DNA of 64,000 nucleotides from Thauera sp. UBA6194 (lineage in GTDB: Bacteria > Pseudomonadota > Gammaproteobacteria > Burkholderiales > Rhodocyclaceae): positions 1 through 64,000 of the forward strand of contig DITC01000061.1 of assembly GCA_002422685.1 (NCBI GenBank). The letters are read 5' to 3'. Below, piece after piece: positions 38,849 to 47,859 of the stretch; position 1 is the stretch's first letter, and every line of letters begins with the position of its first letter. The position numbers and the translations under genes were made by a program. The notes beneath the pieces are model-generated. The model saw only the letters and a program-made list of their open reading frames with translations. It did no database searches and was not told the DNA's origin.

Positions 38849-40044
38849 GCCTCTTCCGCTACCGCGCCCTCGACCCCGACGGCCGGCGCGTGCGCGGCGC
38901 GCTGGAGGCCGCCGACCTCGACGAGCTCGAGCGCGCGCTGCGTGCCCGCAAGCTCCTGCTCATCGCCGCCCGCCCGGCGCAAGGCCGCTGGCTGCCCACA
39001 CGGCGCATCCCGCGGCGCGAACTCATCCCCTTCTTCTTTCAGCTCGAACAGCTCCTCGATGCAGGCGTGCCGCCGCACGAGAGCCTGGCCACGCTGCGCG
39101 ACGCGAGCACAGGCAGCCGCCTGCACGACACCGCCACCGCCCTGCTCGCCGCGGTCGAACGCGGCCAGCCCCTGTCCGCCGCCGCCGCGACACGCCCGGA
39201 GGCCTTCTCGTCGGTCGCCACCAGCCTGCTGCGCGCCGGCGAGGAAGCCGGCCGCCTGCCGGCCGCAGTGCGCGACATCGGCGCCGTGCTCACACGCGAG
39301 GAGGCGCTCGCCGCCCACGCGCGTCGCATCGCCATCTACCCCGCCTTCGTCGGCCTCATCCTGCTGGTCGCGGTCGTGGTCGCGCTCACCCAGGTCGTGC
39401 CCGAGCTCGAGAAGCTGCTGCGCAGCGCCGGCCAGACGCTGCCACTGCAGACCCGCATCCTCGTCGGCGTGTCGCACGCAGTGCGCGACTGGGGCCTGGC
39501 GCTCGCGCTCGCGGCCCTCGTCGGCGCGGGCGTCGCCCTGTCCGCACTGGCACGCTCGGTCGCCCTGCGCACCCGCCTGCACGCGCTGCAGCTGCGCCTG
39601 CCGCTCATCGGCGCGATCCTGCGCAAACTCGCGCTCGCGCGCTTCGCCGCCGTGCTCGGCACGCTCTACGCCGCCGGCATCAACATCGTCGACGCCCTGC
39701 GCACGAGCGAAGCGTCCACCGCCAACCTCGCCCTGCGCGAAGGCTTGCGCAGCGCCCGACACGCCATCGAACAAGGCCGCCCGGTCGCCGCCGCCTTCGA
39801 GGCCACCGGCGTCTTCCCGCCCCTGATCAACCGCATGCTGCGCCTGGGCGAACAGACCGGCGCCATGGACGAGGCCCTGGCCAAGATCGTCACCCTCTAC
39901 AACCACGAGGTCGGCGAAGGCATCGCGCGCCTGCAGGCCGCAGCCGAGCCGGCGCTCACGCTGCTGATGGGCGGGCTGCTGCTGTGGATCGCGAGCGCGG
40001 TACTCGACCCGATCTACAGCCTCATTACCCGGCTACCGGTCTGA
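38845..40044 (+). CDS. mshG: MshG/GspF-type platform protein
   Basis: A 399-residue inner-membrane platform protein: SLFRYRALDPDGRRVRGALE, duplicated T2SSF domains (FFQLEQLLDAGVPPHESL; ALARFAAVLGTLYAAGINIV) and three membrane helices (about 155-180, 205-225, 365-390). The start MSLFRYR overlaps the mshE stop codon; the frame is open 15 codons earlier but as Arg-rich shadow. It anchors the ATPase and pilins in the machine. Confidence 0.93.
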   Translation: MSLFRYRALDPDGRRVRGALEAADLDELERALRARKLLLIAARPAQGRWLPTRRIPRRELIPFFFQLEQLLDAGVPPHESLATLRDASTGSRLHDTATALLAAVERGQPLSAAAATRPEAFSSVATSLLRAGEEAGRLPAAVRDIGAVLTREEALAAHARRIAIYPAFVGLILLVAVVVALTQVVPELEKLLRSAGQTLPLQTRILVGVSHAVRDWGLALALAALVGAGVALSALARSVALRTRLHALQLRLPLIGAILRKLALARFAAVLGTLYAAGINIVDALRTSEASTANLALREGLRSARHAIEQGRPVAAAFEATGVFPPLINRMLRLGEQTGAMDEALAKIVTLYNHEVGEGIARLQAAAEPALTLLMGGLLLWIASAVLDPIYSLITRLPV

Positions 40045-40047
40045 CCC

Positions 40048-41409
40048 ATGCTGCGCAAACCGCTCCTACTCCTCATCGACCCGCTCGGCCTCGAGGTCTG
40101 GCAGATCTCCGCCGGCACGCTGCGGCGGCGCGCCGGCTTCGGCCCGGACGCGCACGACGCGTTCGCGAGCTGGCTCACCGCCGAGGCGGGCCGCCGCAGC
40201 TGCAGGGTGCTGGTCAACCTGCCCGACGAAGGCTTCGAGCACGAAGACCTGCCACGCGCCAGCGCACGCGACCGGCGCGCGCTGGTCACGCGCCGCTGTG
40301 GCGCATGGTTCCCGCACACGCCCTTCGTCCATGCCTGGCCGGCCGGGCCCGCCACGAGCGGGCGCAAGGGCGCCGAGCGCTTCGTCTTCGCCGGCCTGGA
40401 GCGCCCCGCCCCACTGCAGGCCTGGCTCGACGCGCTGCAGCGCGGGCGGGGCCGGCTCACCCACCTCATCCCCGCGGCGAGCCTCATCCCTGCACTGGGC
40501 ACACCCCGGGCCAGCACCGCGGACGCGCCCGCCACGCTGCTGCTCGCCGGCCTCACCCGCGCCGGCCTGCGCCTGAGCCTGGTCGACACGCGCACGCTGC
40601 TGTTCTCGCGCCTGATCACGCACTGCACCGCCACCTCGGGCGCGGCATGGGAGGACGAGCTCGAGCGCACGCGCACCTACCTCCTCGCCCAGCACCTGCT
40701 GCCACCCGAGACGCCCGTATCCGCGCACCTGCTCGGCGCAATCGAACCCGACACGGCAGCCAGCCCATCTGGCGCACTCGAACCCGACGCGCCCCTCACG
40801 CCCGTAGACCAGCGCCTGCTGGGCGCCCTGGCCCGGGCACGCCCGGCGCAGGGCTGGCCGCCGCACGCGAGCGGCCCACACCCGCGTACGCACGCCGCCC
40901 GCGCCTTCGCGCCGGCCACACTCTCCCTCGGCACGCTGGTCATCGCGGCCGGCATCGGAGGAACCTGGCTCGCGCCAGGCCAGACCCCCACCCCCGCTGC
41001 AACCGAAGAACCGCAGCCCCTGAGCGAGCCGGCCCCACTACCCGCAGCTCCCGCGCCGCCCCCTGTAGCCGACGAAGCCAGCGCAGCGATGCAGGTCACG
41101 CCGCCCTCACCCCGCCCGGCCAGCGCGCCACGCCCCACCGCCCCGGCTGCCCCAAGCGCAACGCGGGCCCCGGAACCACGCCCGATCCAGGGCATCGTGC
41201 ACCGGCACGGCGGCACCACCCGCGTGTGGATCGGCAACGCCTTGCATGACGCGCACACCCTCGGCCTGCGCACGCACGGCGGCACCGCGCTGTCGCCGCG
41301 CGCGCAGCCACACGTCCGCCTGCGCGTGGGCGACGCCTGGCCGCTGCCAAGCTCCACGCAGGGCACGCCGCGCCCGGCCGACCCGCCCGTGCCCGGTGCG
41401 ACCCGATGA
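40048..41409 (+). CDS. Chimeric GspL-like/periplasmic pilus protein, unknown
   Basis: A 453-residue protein I cannot assign firmly. Residues 1 to about 280 are cytoplasmic and loosely resemble the PilM/GspL/MshI actin-like class (LLLIDPLGLEVWQISAGTL, RRSCRVLVNLPDEGFEHED, LLLAGLTRAGLRLSLVDTRT). One membrane helix covers about 290-310, then a Pro/Ala-rich linker (to about 375). The C-terminal periplasmic segment (PIQGIVHRHGGTTRVWIG, HVRLRVGDAWPL) recalls PilP/MshK/GspC-type domains. It lies 3 bases after mshG and overlaps the next gene by 4 bases. It may replace separate MshI/J/K subunits as a bridge between platform and secretin (inference). Confidence 0.6.
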   Translation: MLRKPLLLLIDPLGLEVWQISAGTLRRRAGFGPDAHDAFASWLTAEAGRRSCRVLVNLPDEGFEHEDLPRASARDRRALVTRRCGAWFPHTPFVHAWPAGPATSGRKGAERFVFAGLERPAPLQAWLDALQRGRGRLTHLIPAASLIPALGTPRASTADAPATLLLAGLTRAGLRLSLVDTRTLLFSRLITHCTATSGAAWEDELERTRTYLLAQHLLPPETPVSAHLLGAIEPDTAASPSGALEPDAPLTPVDQRLLGALARARPAQGWPPHASGPHPRTHAARAFAPATLSLGTLVIAAGIGGTWLAPGQTPTPAATEEPQPLSEPAPLPAAPAPPPVADEASAAMQVTPPSPRPASAPRPTAPAAPSATRAPEPRPIQGIVHRHGGTTRVWIGNALHDAHTLGLRTHGGTALSPRAQPHVRLRVGDAWPLPSSTQGTPRPADPPVPGATR

Positions 41410-42692
41410 ATCCGCACGCCCACCGCGGACAGGCCCTGCTCGCCGTGATCCTGCTCGTGCTGGTGCTGGGCGCCGGCAGCCTGCTCGCCGACGGCGGCCT
41501 GCGCACGCGCGCCGAAGCCCGCGCCCATGCGCGCTCGCTCGCCGCCGTCGGCGAAGCGCGCAGCGCCCTGATCGGCTATGCGATCAGCTACGCCGAGCGC
41601 CACCCCGGCGAGGGCTACGGTTTTCTGCCCTGTCCGGATGGCGGCAACGACGGCTCCACCGACCTCGGCGCCTGCGGCGCGCGCGACAGCGCCGCGTTCG
41701 GCCGCCTGCCGTGGCGCACGCTGGGCCTGCCCGAGCTGCGCGACGGCTGGGGCGAGTGCCTGTGGTACGCGGTCGCAGGCAGCGTCAAGCACAACCCAAA
41801 GCCGCTGTCGCTCAACTGGGACAGCCCCGGCCAGTTCGATCTGCGCGACGCAGGCGGCGAAGCGCTTCCCCTGGCCACGATCGACGGGCGCGCCGTCGCC
41901 CTCATCTTCGCGCCCGGCCCCGCCCGCGCCGGGCAACTGCGCCCCCACGGACGCGCCATCGGCTGCAGCGGCAGCGACGCCGTCGCCGCGGACCTGACCC
42001 ACTATCTCGACCACCCCTATCCGCGCGTCAGCGCCGATCCGGTCACCATCACCCTCAGCCGCCTGCAGGCGGGCGACGCGAGCGCCGCGAACGACGTCGT
42101 GGCCTGGGTCGACATCGACGAGATCTTCGCGGCCCTGGCCCGGCGCAGCGACCAGCCCGCCTACCTGGACGGCCTCATCGCGCGCGCCGCCGGCGCCTTG
42201 TCCGCGCGCCTGTCGGGCGCCGGCCGCGCCGCCTGGCTCGCGGCCCGGGCGCCACGCCACGGCGCGCTGCACACCGCTCCGCTACCGCCGGCCATCGTGC
42301 TCGAGCTCCCGGCCGACGAACGCGCGGAGCTCGACCGCTGGCGCGACCAGATGCGCTTTGCCGCCTGCCCCGAGGATGAAGCCTGCATCACGGTGCAGCG
42401 CAGCGACGGCACCGAGCGCTGCGCGGCCGTCCTCGGCTTCGCCGGCGAGCGCCTGCGCACCGGCCCCACGCCCCAGCAACGCAGCGGCGCGGTGCAACGC
42501 GCCGACCCGGCACAGTATTTCGAGGGCCGCAATGCGCACGGCTTCGCCGATGGGGTCGCACTCTTCGAGGGCGCACGCGCGGTCGCCCGCGCTCCATCCA
42601 CCCCATCCACCCCATCCGGCCCGGCTACCTCCAGCTCGCCCACCGTAGCCGCCGCGCCCACCGTCAACGACGTGATCCTGTGCCTGCCCTGA
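41406..42692 (+). CDS. Large minor pilin-like protein (MshP/PilX-like N-terminus)
   Basis: A 428-residue protein. The N-terminus has a short basic leader and a hydrophobic helix (HRGQALLAVILLVLVLGAGS) that resembles minor pilins cleaved after Gly but lacks the usual Phe+1/Glu+5. The globular part contains a module (FLPCPDGGNDG, GRLPWRTLGLPELRDGWGE, ALIFAPGP, NDVVAWVDIDEIFAAL) shared with the next gene, then a second cysteine-containing domain (ACPEDEACITV, VILCLP). A Ser/Thr/Pro linker near residue 400 is made of short repeats. It starts in the stop codon of the preceding gene. Confidence 0.65.
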   Translation: MNPHAHRGQALLAVILLVLVLGAGSLLADGGLRTRAEARAHARSLAAVGEARSALIGYAISYAERHPGEGYGFLPCPDGGNDGSTDLGACGARDSAAFGRLPWRTLGLPELRDGWGECLWYAVAGSVKHNPKPLSLNWDSPGQFDLRDAGGEALPLATIDGRAVALIFAPGPARAGQLRPHGRAIGCSGSDAVAADLTHYLDHPYPRVSADPVTITLSRLQAGDASAANDVVAWVDIDEIFAALARRSDQPAYLDGLIARAAGALSARLSGAGRAAWLAARAPRHGALHTAPLPPAIVLELPADERAELDRWRDQMRFAACPEDEACITVQRSDGTERCAAVLGFAGERLRTGPTPQQRSGAVQRADPAQYFEGRNAHGFADGVALFEGARAVARAPSTPSTPSGPATSSSPTVAAAPTVNDVILCLP

Positions 42693-43426
42693 GCCCACTT
42701 CCGCGCCACACCGCACGCTCCCGCGTGCATTCAAAGCGGCGCAAACACACCGCGCGCGTGCAGCCCTGCGTACACGCAGGCGGCTTCACGCTCGTGGAGC
42801 TCGCCATGGTGCTCGTCATCCTCACCCTGCTCGGCAGCAGCCTGCTCATGCCGCTGCGCACCCGCATCGAAGCCCGCGACCGGCTCGCCACGCACGCACA
42901 ATTACAGGACATCCGCCTGGCTCTCACCGGGTTCGCGATCATCCACGGCCGCCTGCCCTGCCCCAGCACCGAGGCCGACCCCTCGAGCCCGCACTATGGC
43001 ATCGAAGACACGCCGCCCTGCCGGCACGCGGTCGAGGGGCGCCTGCCATGGCGCTCGCTCGCAGTGCCCGCAACCGACGCCTGGGGGCACGCCCGCACCC
43101 GAGCCACCGACGGCTGGGCGGGGCACTGGCACTACCGCGTCGATCCCGCGTTCGCCACCGGGACGATCGGCGCGCACACCACCCCGGGCGCCAGCCTGCA
43201 GATCCACGCCCACGACGGCAGCCGCATCACCACGCTCGACTCGCAGGCGGTCGCGCTGGTGTATTCCACCGGCCCGAACCGGCAGCCCGACGGCCGCAAC
43301 GCACACTACTCGGCGAGCGCGCCCGCCTACCAGGCCGGCGAGCCCGGGACGGATTTCGACGACCAGCTCGTCTGGATCGGCCGCCCCTTGCTGATCGCGC
43401 AGCTCGCCCAGGCCGGGCGCCTGTGA
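42680..43426 (+). CDS. Prepilin-like protein with the LPCP/LPWR module
   Basis: About 248 residues. The prepilin signature is VHAGG-FTLVELAMVLVIL with Glu+5 intact. The start is unsure: GTG at 42680 (overlapping the previous gene by 13 bases, leader 35), GTG at 42725 (leader 20, basic, the most typical) or GTG at 42758 (leader 9). The globular domain reads RLPCPSTEAD, GRLPWRSLAVPATDAWG, ALVYSTGPN and DDQLVWIGRPLLIAQL, clearly paralogous to the middle of the 428-residue protein upstream. It would be a minor or pseudopilin of the same machine. Confidence 0.75.
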   Translation: MPALSPLPRHTARSRVHSKRRKHTARVQPCVHAGGFTLVELAMVLVILTLLGSSLLMPLRTRIEARDRLATHAQLQDIRLALTGFAIIHGRLPCPSTEADPSSPHYGIEDTPPCRHAVEGRLPWRSLAVPATDAWGHARTRATDGWAGHWHYRVDPAFATGTIGAHTTPGASLQIHAHDGSRITTLDSQAVALVYSTGPNRQPDGRNAHYSASAPAYQAGEPGTDFDDQLVWIGRPLLIAQLAQAGRL

Positions 43427-43500
43427 GCACGCACGGCACGCGCAGCGACATGCACGCAGCCCCATCGCCCCCCTTCTTTCACGCCCCAAGGAGACCCACC

Positions 43501-44136
43501 ATGCTTCGCCCTCAACGCGGCTTCACCCTCGTCGAACTCTCCATCGTGCTGCTCATCGTCGGCCTGCTGCTCGGCGGCGTGCTCAAGGGACAGGCGCTCA
43601 TCGACAGCGCCAAGGTCAAGAACCTGGCGCAAGACCTGCGCAGCATCCCCGCGCTCGCCCACGCCTACCAGGACAAATACCGCGCCTTGCCGGGCGACGA
43701 CATCGGCGCGGTGCTGCACCTGTGCGGCAGCGCAGCCGCGTGCACCCGCGCGGGCGACGGCAACGGCATGGTGGACGGCGACTGGGACGCCAGCGGTGAC
43801 GCCGAATCGCTGCGCTTCTGGCAGCATCTGCGCCTGGCCGGCATCGCCACCGGCAGCACCGAACTCACCGCCCCCGGCTTCGCGCCGACCAACGCCCTCG
43901 GCGGCCGGCTCGGCGTGCAGCGCGGGGGCGTGCTCGGAGTGCCGGGCAGCCTGGCGGTGTGCTCGGACGGCATCCCCGGCAGTATGGTGCGCGAGCTCGA
44001 CATCGCGCTCGACGACGGCAACCCGACCACCGGCGCCCTGCGCGCCGGCACGCGCGGCGCGAGCGGGCTGACGCGGATATCGGCGGCCAACCCGCTGCTC
44101 GATGCGAACTCGCACACCGTGTGCGCCAGCCTGTAA
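43501..44136 (+). CDS. Type IV prepilin-like protein, probably the main pilin of the cluster
   Basis: A 211-residue prepilin with a 7-residue leader and cleavage site PQRG-FTLVELSIVLLIVGL (Glu+5 present), followed by LLLGGVLKGQALIDSAKVKN as in many MshA/PilA-like pilins. The globular domain has cysteines that could pair (LCGSAAACT, VCSDG, VCASL). A strong AAGGAG lies about 9 bases before the ATG, the best ribosome site in the operon, which suggests high expression. It is last in the operon, convergent with the Kef antiporter. Confidence 0.85.
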   Translation: MLRPQRGFTLVELSIVLLIVGLLLGGVLKGQALIDSAKVKNLAQDLRSIPALAHAYQDKYRALPGDDIGAVLHLCGSAAACTRAGDGNGMVDGDWDASGDAESLRFWQHLRLAGIATGSTELTAPGFAPTNALGGRLGVQRGGVLGVPGSLAVCSDGIPGSMVRELDIALDDGNPTTGALRAGTRGASGLTRISAANPLLDANSHTVCASL

Positions 44137-44166
44137 GGCCCGGGCCGCCGGGTCGATGCGCCGCGA

Positions 44167-46134
44167 TCAGGCCCCGAGCAGACGCTGCTCGGCCGCCTCC
44201 AGCCCCGCCGGCACGCCCAGCAAGACCACCACGTCGCCGGCCTCGATGCGAGTCTCGGGGCCGGGCGACAGGCCGCGAATGCCACGCCGGCGCACCGCCG
44301 ACACCGACACGCCGAGCTCATCGAACGCGAGCTCGCCCAGGCTGTGCCCGACCGCCGCCGCGCCGGGCGGCAACGTCACCGAACGCAGGCGCATCTCGCT
44401 CGCGTCGCCACCGGTGGCCGCATCGGCCGCGCCCTGAAAGAAGCCGCGCATCAGCGCATAGCGCTGGTTGCGAACCTCGCGGATGCGGCGCACCACGCGC
44501 GAGATCGGCACCCCGGTGAGCGCGAGCGCGTGCGAAGCCAGCATGATGCTGGCCTCGAGCGCCTCGGGCACGACCTCGGCCGCCCCTGCCTGCGCAAGTT
44601 TTTCCATGTCGGCGTCGTCGCTCGCACGCACCACCACCGGCAACCCCGGGCGCAGCGCATGGGCATGATGGATCACGCGCAGCGCGGCCTCGACCTCGTC
44701 GAAAGACACCACCAGCGCGCTCGCGCGCAGGATGCCCGCAGCCACCAGGGTCTCGCGCCGCGCGGCATCGCCATACACCACCGTGTCGCCCGCCGCTGCC
44801 GCCTCGCGCACGCGCTCGGGGTCGAGATCGAGCGCGACGTAGCTCACGTTCTCCTGCTCCAGAAAGTGCGCCATGTACTGCCCGCTGCGCCCGTAGCCGC
44901 AGATCAGGATGTGCTTTTCGGTGTTGAGCGATTGCGCCGCCACGCGCGTCAGCTCCATCGAGCGCAGCAGCCACTCCGAGGCCACGAAGCGCATCACCAG
45001 CGTGTCGCTGACCTGCACGATCAGCGGCGCGAGCAGCATCGACAGCACCAGCGCCGCCACGGTGGCCTGCGACAGGGCGTAGGGCATCAGGTTGAGGTCG
45101 AGCACCTGCGACAGCAGCACGAAGCCGAACTCGCCACCCGCGCACAGCCACAGCGCCGAGCGCATCGCCGTGCCCGCGGGCGAGCCGAACACGCGCGAGG
45201 CCACGAACACGATGCCGAACTTGGCCACCAGCATCACTGCCAGCAGACCCAGCACGGCCGGCAGGTTACCCACGATCTCCATCACGTCGAGCAGCATGCC
45301 GACGGTCACGAAGAACAGGCCCAGCAGCACGTCGCGGAAAGGCTTGATGTCCTCCTCGACCTGGTAGCGGTACTCCGTCTCCGAGATCAGCATGCCGGCG
45401 AGGAAGGCGCCGAGCGCGAGCGACAGCCCCACCAGCTCCGACACCCAGGCCAGGCCAAGCGTGATCAGCAGCACGTTGAGCATGAACAGCTCGCCCGAGC
45501 GCCGCCGCGCCACCTGCGTGAACCACCAGCGCATCAGGCGCTGGCCGAACACGAGCACGAGCGAGAGCAGGAACACCACCTTCACCGCCGCCAGGCCGAG
45601 CGTGAACACCATCTCCTCGGCCGGGCGCGACAGCGCGGGCAGCAGGATCAGCAGCGGCACCACCGCGATGTCCTGGAACAGCAGCACGCCGATCACCTCG
45701 CGCCCGTGCGGGCGCTCGAGGTCCATGCGGTCGGCGAGCAGCTTGGAGAGGATCGCAGTGGACGAGGTCGCCAGCGTACTGCCGAGCGCAAACGCCGCAA
45801 TCCAGCCCAGCCCGAGCAGCCGCCCGGCGAGGGTGAACAGCAGGATGCTCGCCAGCACCTGGACCAGCCCGAGCCCGAACACGATGCGCTTCATCGCCAT
45901 CAACCGCCCGAGCGAGAACTCGAGGCCGATGGAGAACATCAGGAACACCACGCCGAATTCGGCCAGATGGCGCGCGCCCTCGGATTCCTGCATCAGGTTC
46001 AGCGCGTGCGGACCGCCCACCGCGCCGACCACCAGATAGGCCAGCACCGGCGGCAGGTTGAGGCTGCGAAAAACCCCCACCATGACCACGGCGGCGGCAA
46101 GCAGCAGAACGACGAATCCGAGCGTATCGAGCAT
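44167..46134 (-). CDS. Kef-type monovalent cation:proton antiporter with TrkA domains
   Basis: A 655-residue CPA2 transporter: about 12 membrane helices over residues 1-380 (LNLPPVLAYLVVGAVGG, FSIGLEFSLGRLMAMKR, TLATSSTAILSKLLADRM, GVLLFQDIAVVPLLIL), a TrkA-N/RCK Rossmann domain (HILICGYGRSGQYMAHFL near 405) and a TrkA-C domain at the end. This is the KefB/KefC/YbaL layout; potassium/proton exchange is likely but the ligand is not known. The start MLDTLGFV fits; the frame stays open for hundreds of codons upstream as a shadow of kdsD/lptC. Confidence 0.92.
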   Translation of the reverse strand: MLDTLGFVVLLLAAAVVMVGVFRSLNLPPVLAYLVVGAVGGPHALNLMQESEGARHLAEFGVVFLMFSIGLEFSLGRLMAMKRIVFGLGLVQVLASILLFTLAGRLLGLGWIAAFALGSTLATSSTAILSKLLADRMDLERPHGREVIGVLLFQDIAVVPLLILLPALSRPAEEMVFTLGLAAVKVVFLLSLVLVFGQRLMRWWFTQVARRRSGELFMLNVLLITLGLAWVSELVGLSLALGAFLAGMLISETEYRYQVEEDIKPFRDVLLGLFFVTVGMLLDVMEIVGNLPAVLGLLAVMLVAKFGIVFVASRVFGSPAGTAMRSALWLCAGGEFGFVLLSQVLDLNLMPYALSQATVAALVLSMLLAPLIVQVSDTLVMRFVASEWLLRSMELTRVAAQSLNTEKHILICGYGRSGQYMAHFLEQENVSYVALDLDPERVREAAAAGDTVVYGDAARRETLVAAGILRASALVVSFDEVEAALRVIHHAHALRPGLPVVVRASDDADMEKLAQAGAAEVVPEALEASIMLASHALALTGVPISRVVRRIREVRNQRYALMRGFFQGAADAATGGDASEMRLRSVTLPPGAAAVGHSLGELAFDELGVSVSAVRRRGIRGLSPGPETRIEAGDVVVLLGVPAGLEAAEQRLLGA

Positions 46135-46188
46135 GGAGGGCGCAGGCAGTGACGCGCCACCGCGCAGGGCGGCGTATCGAGTGTTTGG

Positions 46189-46196
46189 TATACAAT
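46189..46196 (+). promoter_or_regulatory. Candidate -10 region for the kdsD operon
   Basis: TATACAAT on the plus strand lies about 95 bases upstream of kdsD in the 153-base divergent gap with the Kef antiporter. TATACA or TACAAT could serve as a -10 box. No clear -35 box is seen. Confidence 0.3.
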
Positions 46197-46287
46197 CGGG
46201 CCGTTTCACGCGGCGCCGGCTGCAGCACGTCTGCATCTGGCGACGCTTTCTGTCACGCCCTCGCAGCGAGTTTAAAGCATCCTCCCC

Positions 46288-47277
46288 ATGGCCCCAATTT
46301 CCGCTCCTGCCGAAAGCCGCGCAATCGCGCTCGCACGCCGCGTGCTGCGCATCGAAGCCGAGGCCGTCGCCGCACTGGCCGATCGCCTGGGCCCCGATTT
46401 CGAGCGTGCGGTCGAGATCATCCTCAAGCGCCATGGGCGCGTGATCGTCACCGGCATCGGCAAGTCGGGGCACATCGCGCGCAAGATCGCAGCCACCCTG
46501 GCCAGCACCGGCACGCCCGCCTATTTCGTGCATGCCGCCGAAGCCGCCCACGGCGACCTCGGCATGATCACCCCCGAAGACGTGGTGATCGCGCTGTCGA
46601 ACTCGGGCTCGAGCGAGGAAGTGCTCACCATCGTGCCGCTGGTCAAGCGCCAGGGCGCGCGCCTGATCGCGATGACGGGCAAGGCCGATTCGCCGCTCGC
46701 ACGCGAGGCCGACGCCCACCTCGAGGCCGCGGTGGCCGAAGAAGCCTGCCCGCTCAACCTCGCCCCCACCGCCAGCACCACCGCGGCGCTCGCGCTCGGC
46801 GACGCGCTCGCCGTGGCGCTGCTCGACGCACGCGGCTTTGCCGCCGAAGACTTCGCTCGCTCCCACCCGGGCGGCGCGCTCGGTCGCCGCCTGCTCACCC
46901 ATGTGTCCGACGTCATGCGCCCGGCCAGCGCCGTACCGCAGGTCGCCGCCGACGTGCCGCTCACCCAGGCCCTGCTGGCGATGACCGCGGGCGGCATGGG
47001 CATGACCGCGATCGTCGGCGCCAACGGCTGCCCCGAAGGCATCTTCACCGACGGCGACCTGCGCCGCGCGCTCGAAAAAGGCATCGACGTGCGCAGCGCC
47101 AGCCTGAGCGCGGTCATGACGCGCAACCCGCGCAGCATCGGCCCCAACGCGCTCGCGGTCGAAGCCGCCGACATCATGGAGCGTCAGCGCATCAGCCAGA
47201 TCCTGGTGCTCGACCCCGAGGGCCGGCTCGCCGGCGCGCTCACCACGCACGACCTGATGCAGGCCAAGGTCATCTGA
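46288..47277 (+). CDS. kdsD: D-arabinose-5-phosphate isomerase
   Basis: A 329-residue enzyme converting ribulose 5-phosphate to arabinose 5-phosphate, the first step of Kdo synthesis for LPS. The SIS domain shows VIVTGIGKSGHIARKIAATL, VIALSNSGSSEEV and ARSHPGGALGRRLL; two CBS domains follow (VSDVMRPASAVPQV, SAVMTRNPRSIG). The stop codon is directly followed by the lptC ATG. The kdsC gene usually found between kdsD and lptC is absent. Confidence 0.96.
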   Translation: MAPISAPAESRAIALARRVLRIEAEAVAALADRLGPDFERAVEIILKRHGRVIVTGIGKSGHIARKIAATLASTGTPAYFVHAAEAAHGDLGMITPEDVVIALSNSGSSEEVLTIVPLVKRQGARLIAMTGKADSPLAREADAHLEAAVAEEACPLNLAPTASTTAALALGDALAVALLDARGFAAEDFARSHPGGALGRRLLTHVSDVMRPASAVPQVAADVPLTQALLAMTAGGMGMTAIVGANGCPEGIFTDGDLRRALEKGIDVRSASLSAVMTRNPRSIGPNALAVEAADIMERQRISQILVLDPEGRLAGALTTHDLMQAKVI

Positions 47278-47859
47278 ATGCAGCTCGACACCTGGCGCAT
47301 CTATCCGGTCATCGCGCTCGCCGCGCTCGCGGGGGGCTCGATCTGGCTCGAACGCATCACCCGCGTCGACGAGCCCCTTGCCCAGGCCGTGCAGACCGGT
47401 CCCGACTTCATCGCCGAAGCGACCCGCGTGACCGGCTTCGGTGCGGACGGGCGCCAGCGCTACGAGTTGCTCGCCGAGCGCCTGGAGCACTTCCCGGCCG
47501 ACGACACCACCCGCCTGCACATGCCGCGCCTGCACATGCAGCAGGTTGACAGCGAGACCTTCATCACCGCCCGGCGCGCCGACGTATCGCCCGGCGGCGA
47601 GCAGGTCGACCTCTCCGGCGAGGTGCGCGTGCGTCGTCCCGGCACGGCAGACGCCCTGCCGCTCACGCTCGACTCGGACACGCTCAGCGTGTGGCCCGAC
47701 GCGCACCGCGCGCAGACCGACTCGCCGGTGCTGCTCACGCGCGGCGCCGGGCGGGCCACCGCGCAGGGCATGCGCGCCGACGACCTGTTCGGCACGCTCG
47801 AACTCATTGGCGAGGTAAAGACCCACATGCCGCCCCGCCGCCAAGGATCACCATCATGA
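47278..47859 (+). CDS. lptC: LptC, LPS export inner-membrane protein
   Basis: A 193-residue bitopic protein with an N-terminal membrane helix (about 8-24) and the beta-jellyroll domain of LptC (FIAEATRVTGFGADGRQRYE, RLHMPRLHMQ, VDLSGEVRVRR, ADDLFGTLELIGEVKTHMP). It relays LPS from LptBFG to LptA. It abuts kdsD and overlaps lptA by 4 bases. Confidence 0.9.
   Translation: MQLDTWRIYPVIALAALAGGSIWLERITRVDEPLAQAVQTGPDFIAEATRVTGFGADGRQRYELLAERLEHFPADDTTRLHMPRLHMQQVDSETFITARRADVSPGGEQVDLSGEVRVRRPGTADALPLTLDSDTLSVWPDAHRAQTDSPVLLTRGAGRATAQGMRADDLFGTLELIGEVKTHMPPRRQGSPS

Noticed and set aside
44344..46152. A plus-strand open frame of about 600 codons opposite the Kef antiporter
   Set aside because: It is His/Gln/Arg-rich without domains, while the minus strand encodes a complete transporter.
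46135..47844. The Kef antiporter frame stays open more than 500 codons upstream on the minus strand
   Set aside because: That part is antisense to kdsD and lptC and lacks family similarity; the MLDTLG start matches CPA2 proteins.
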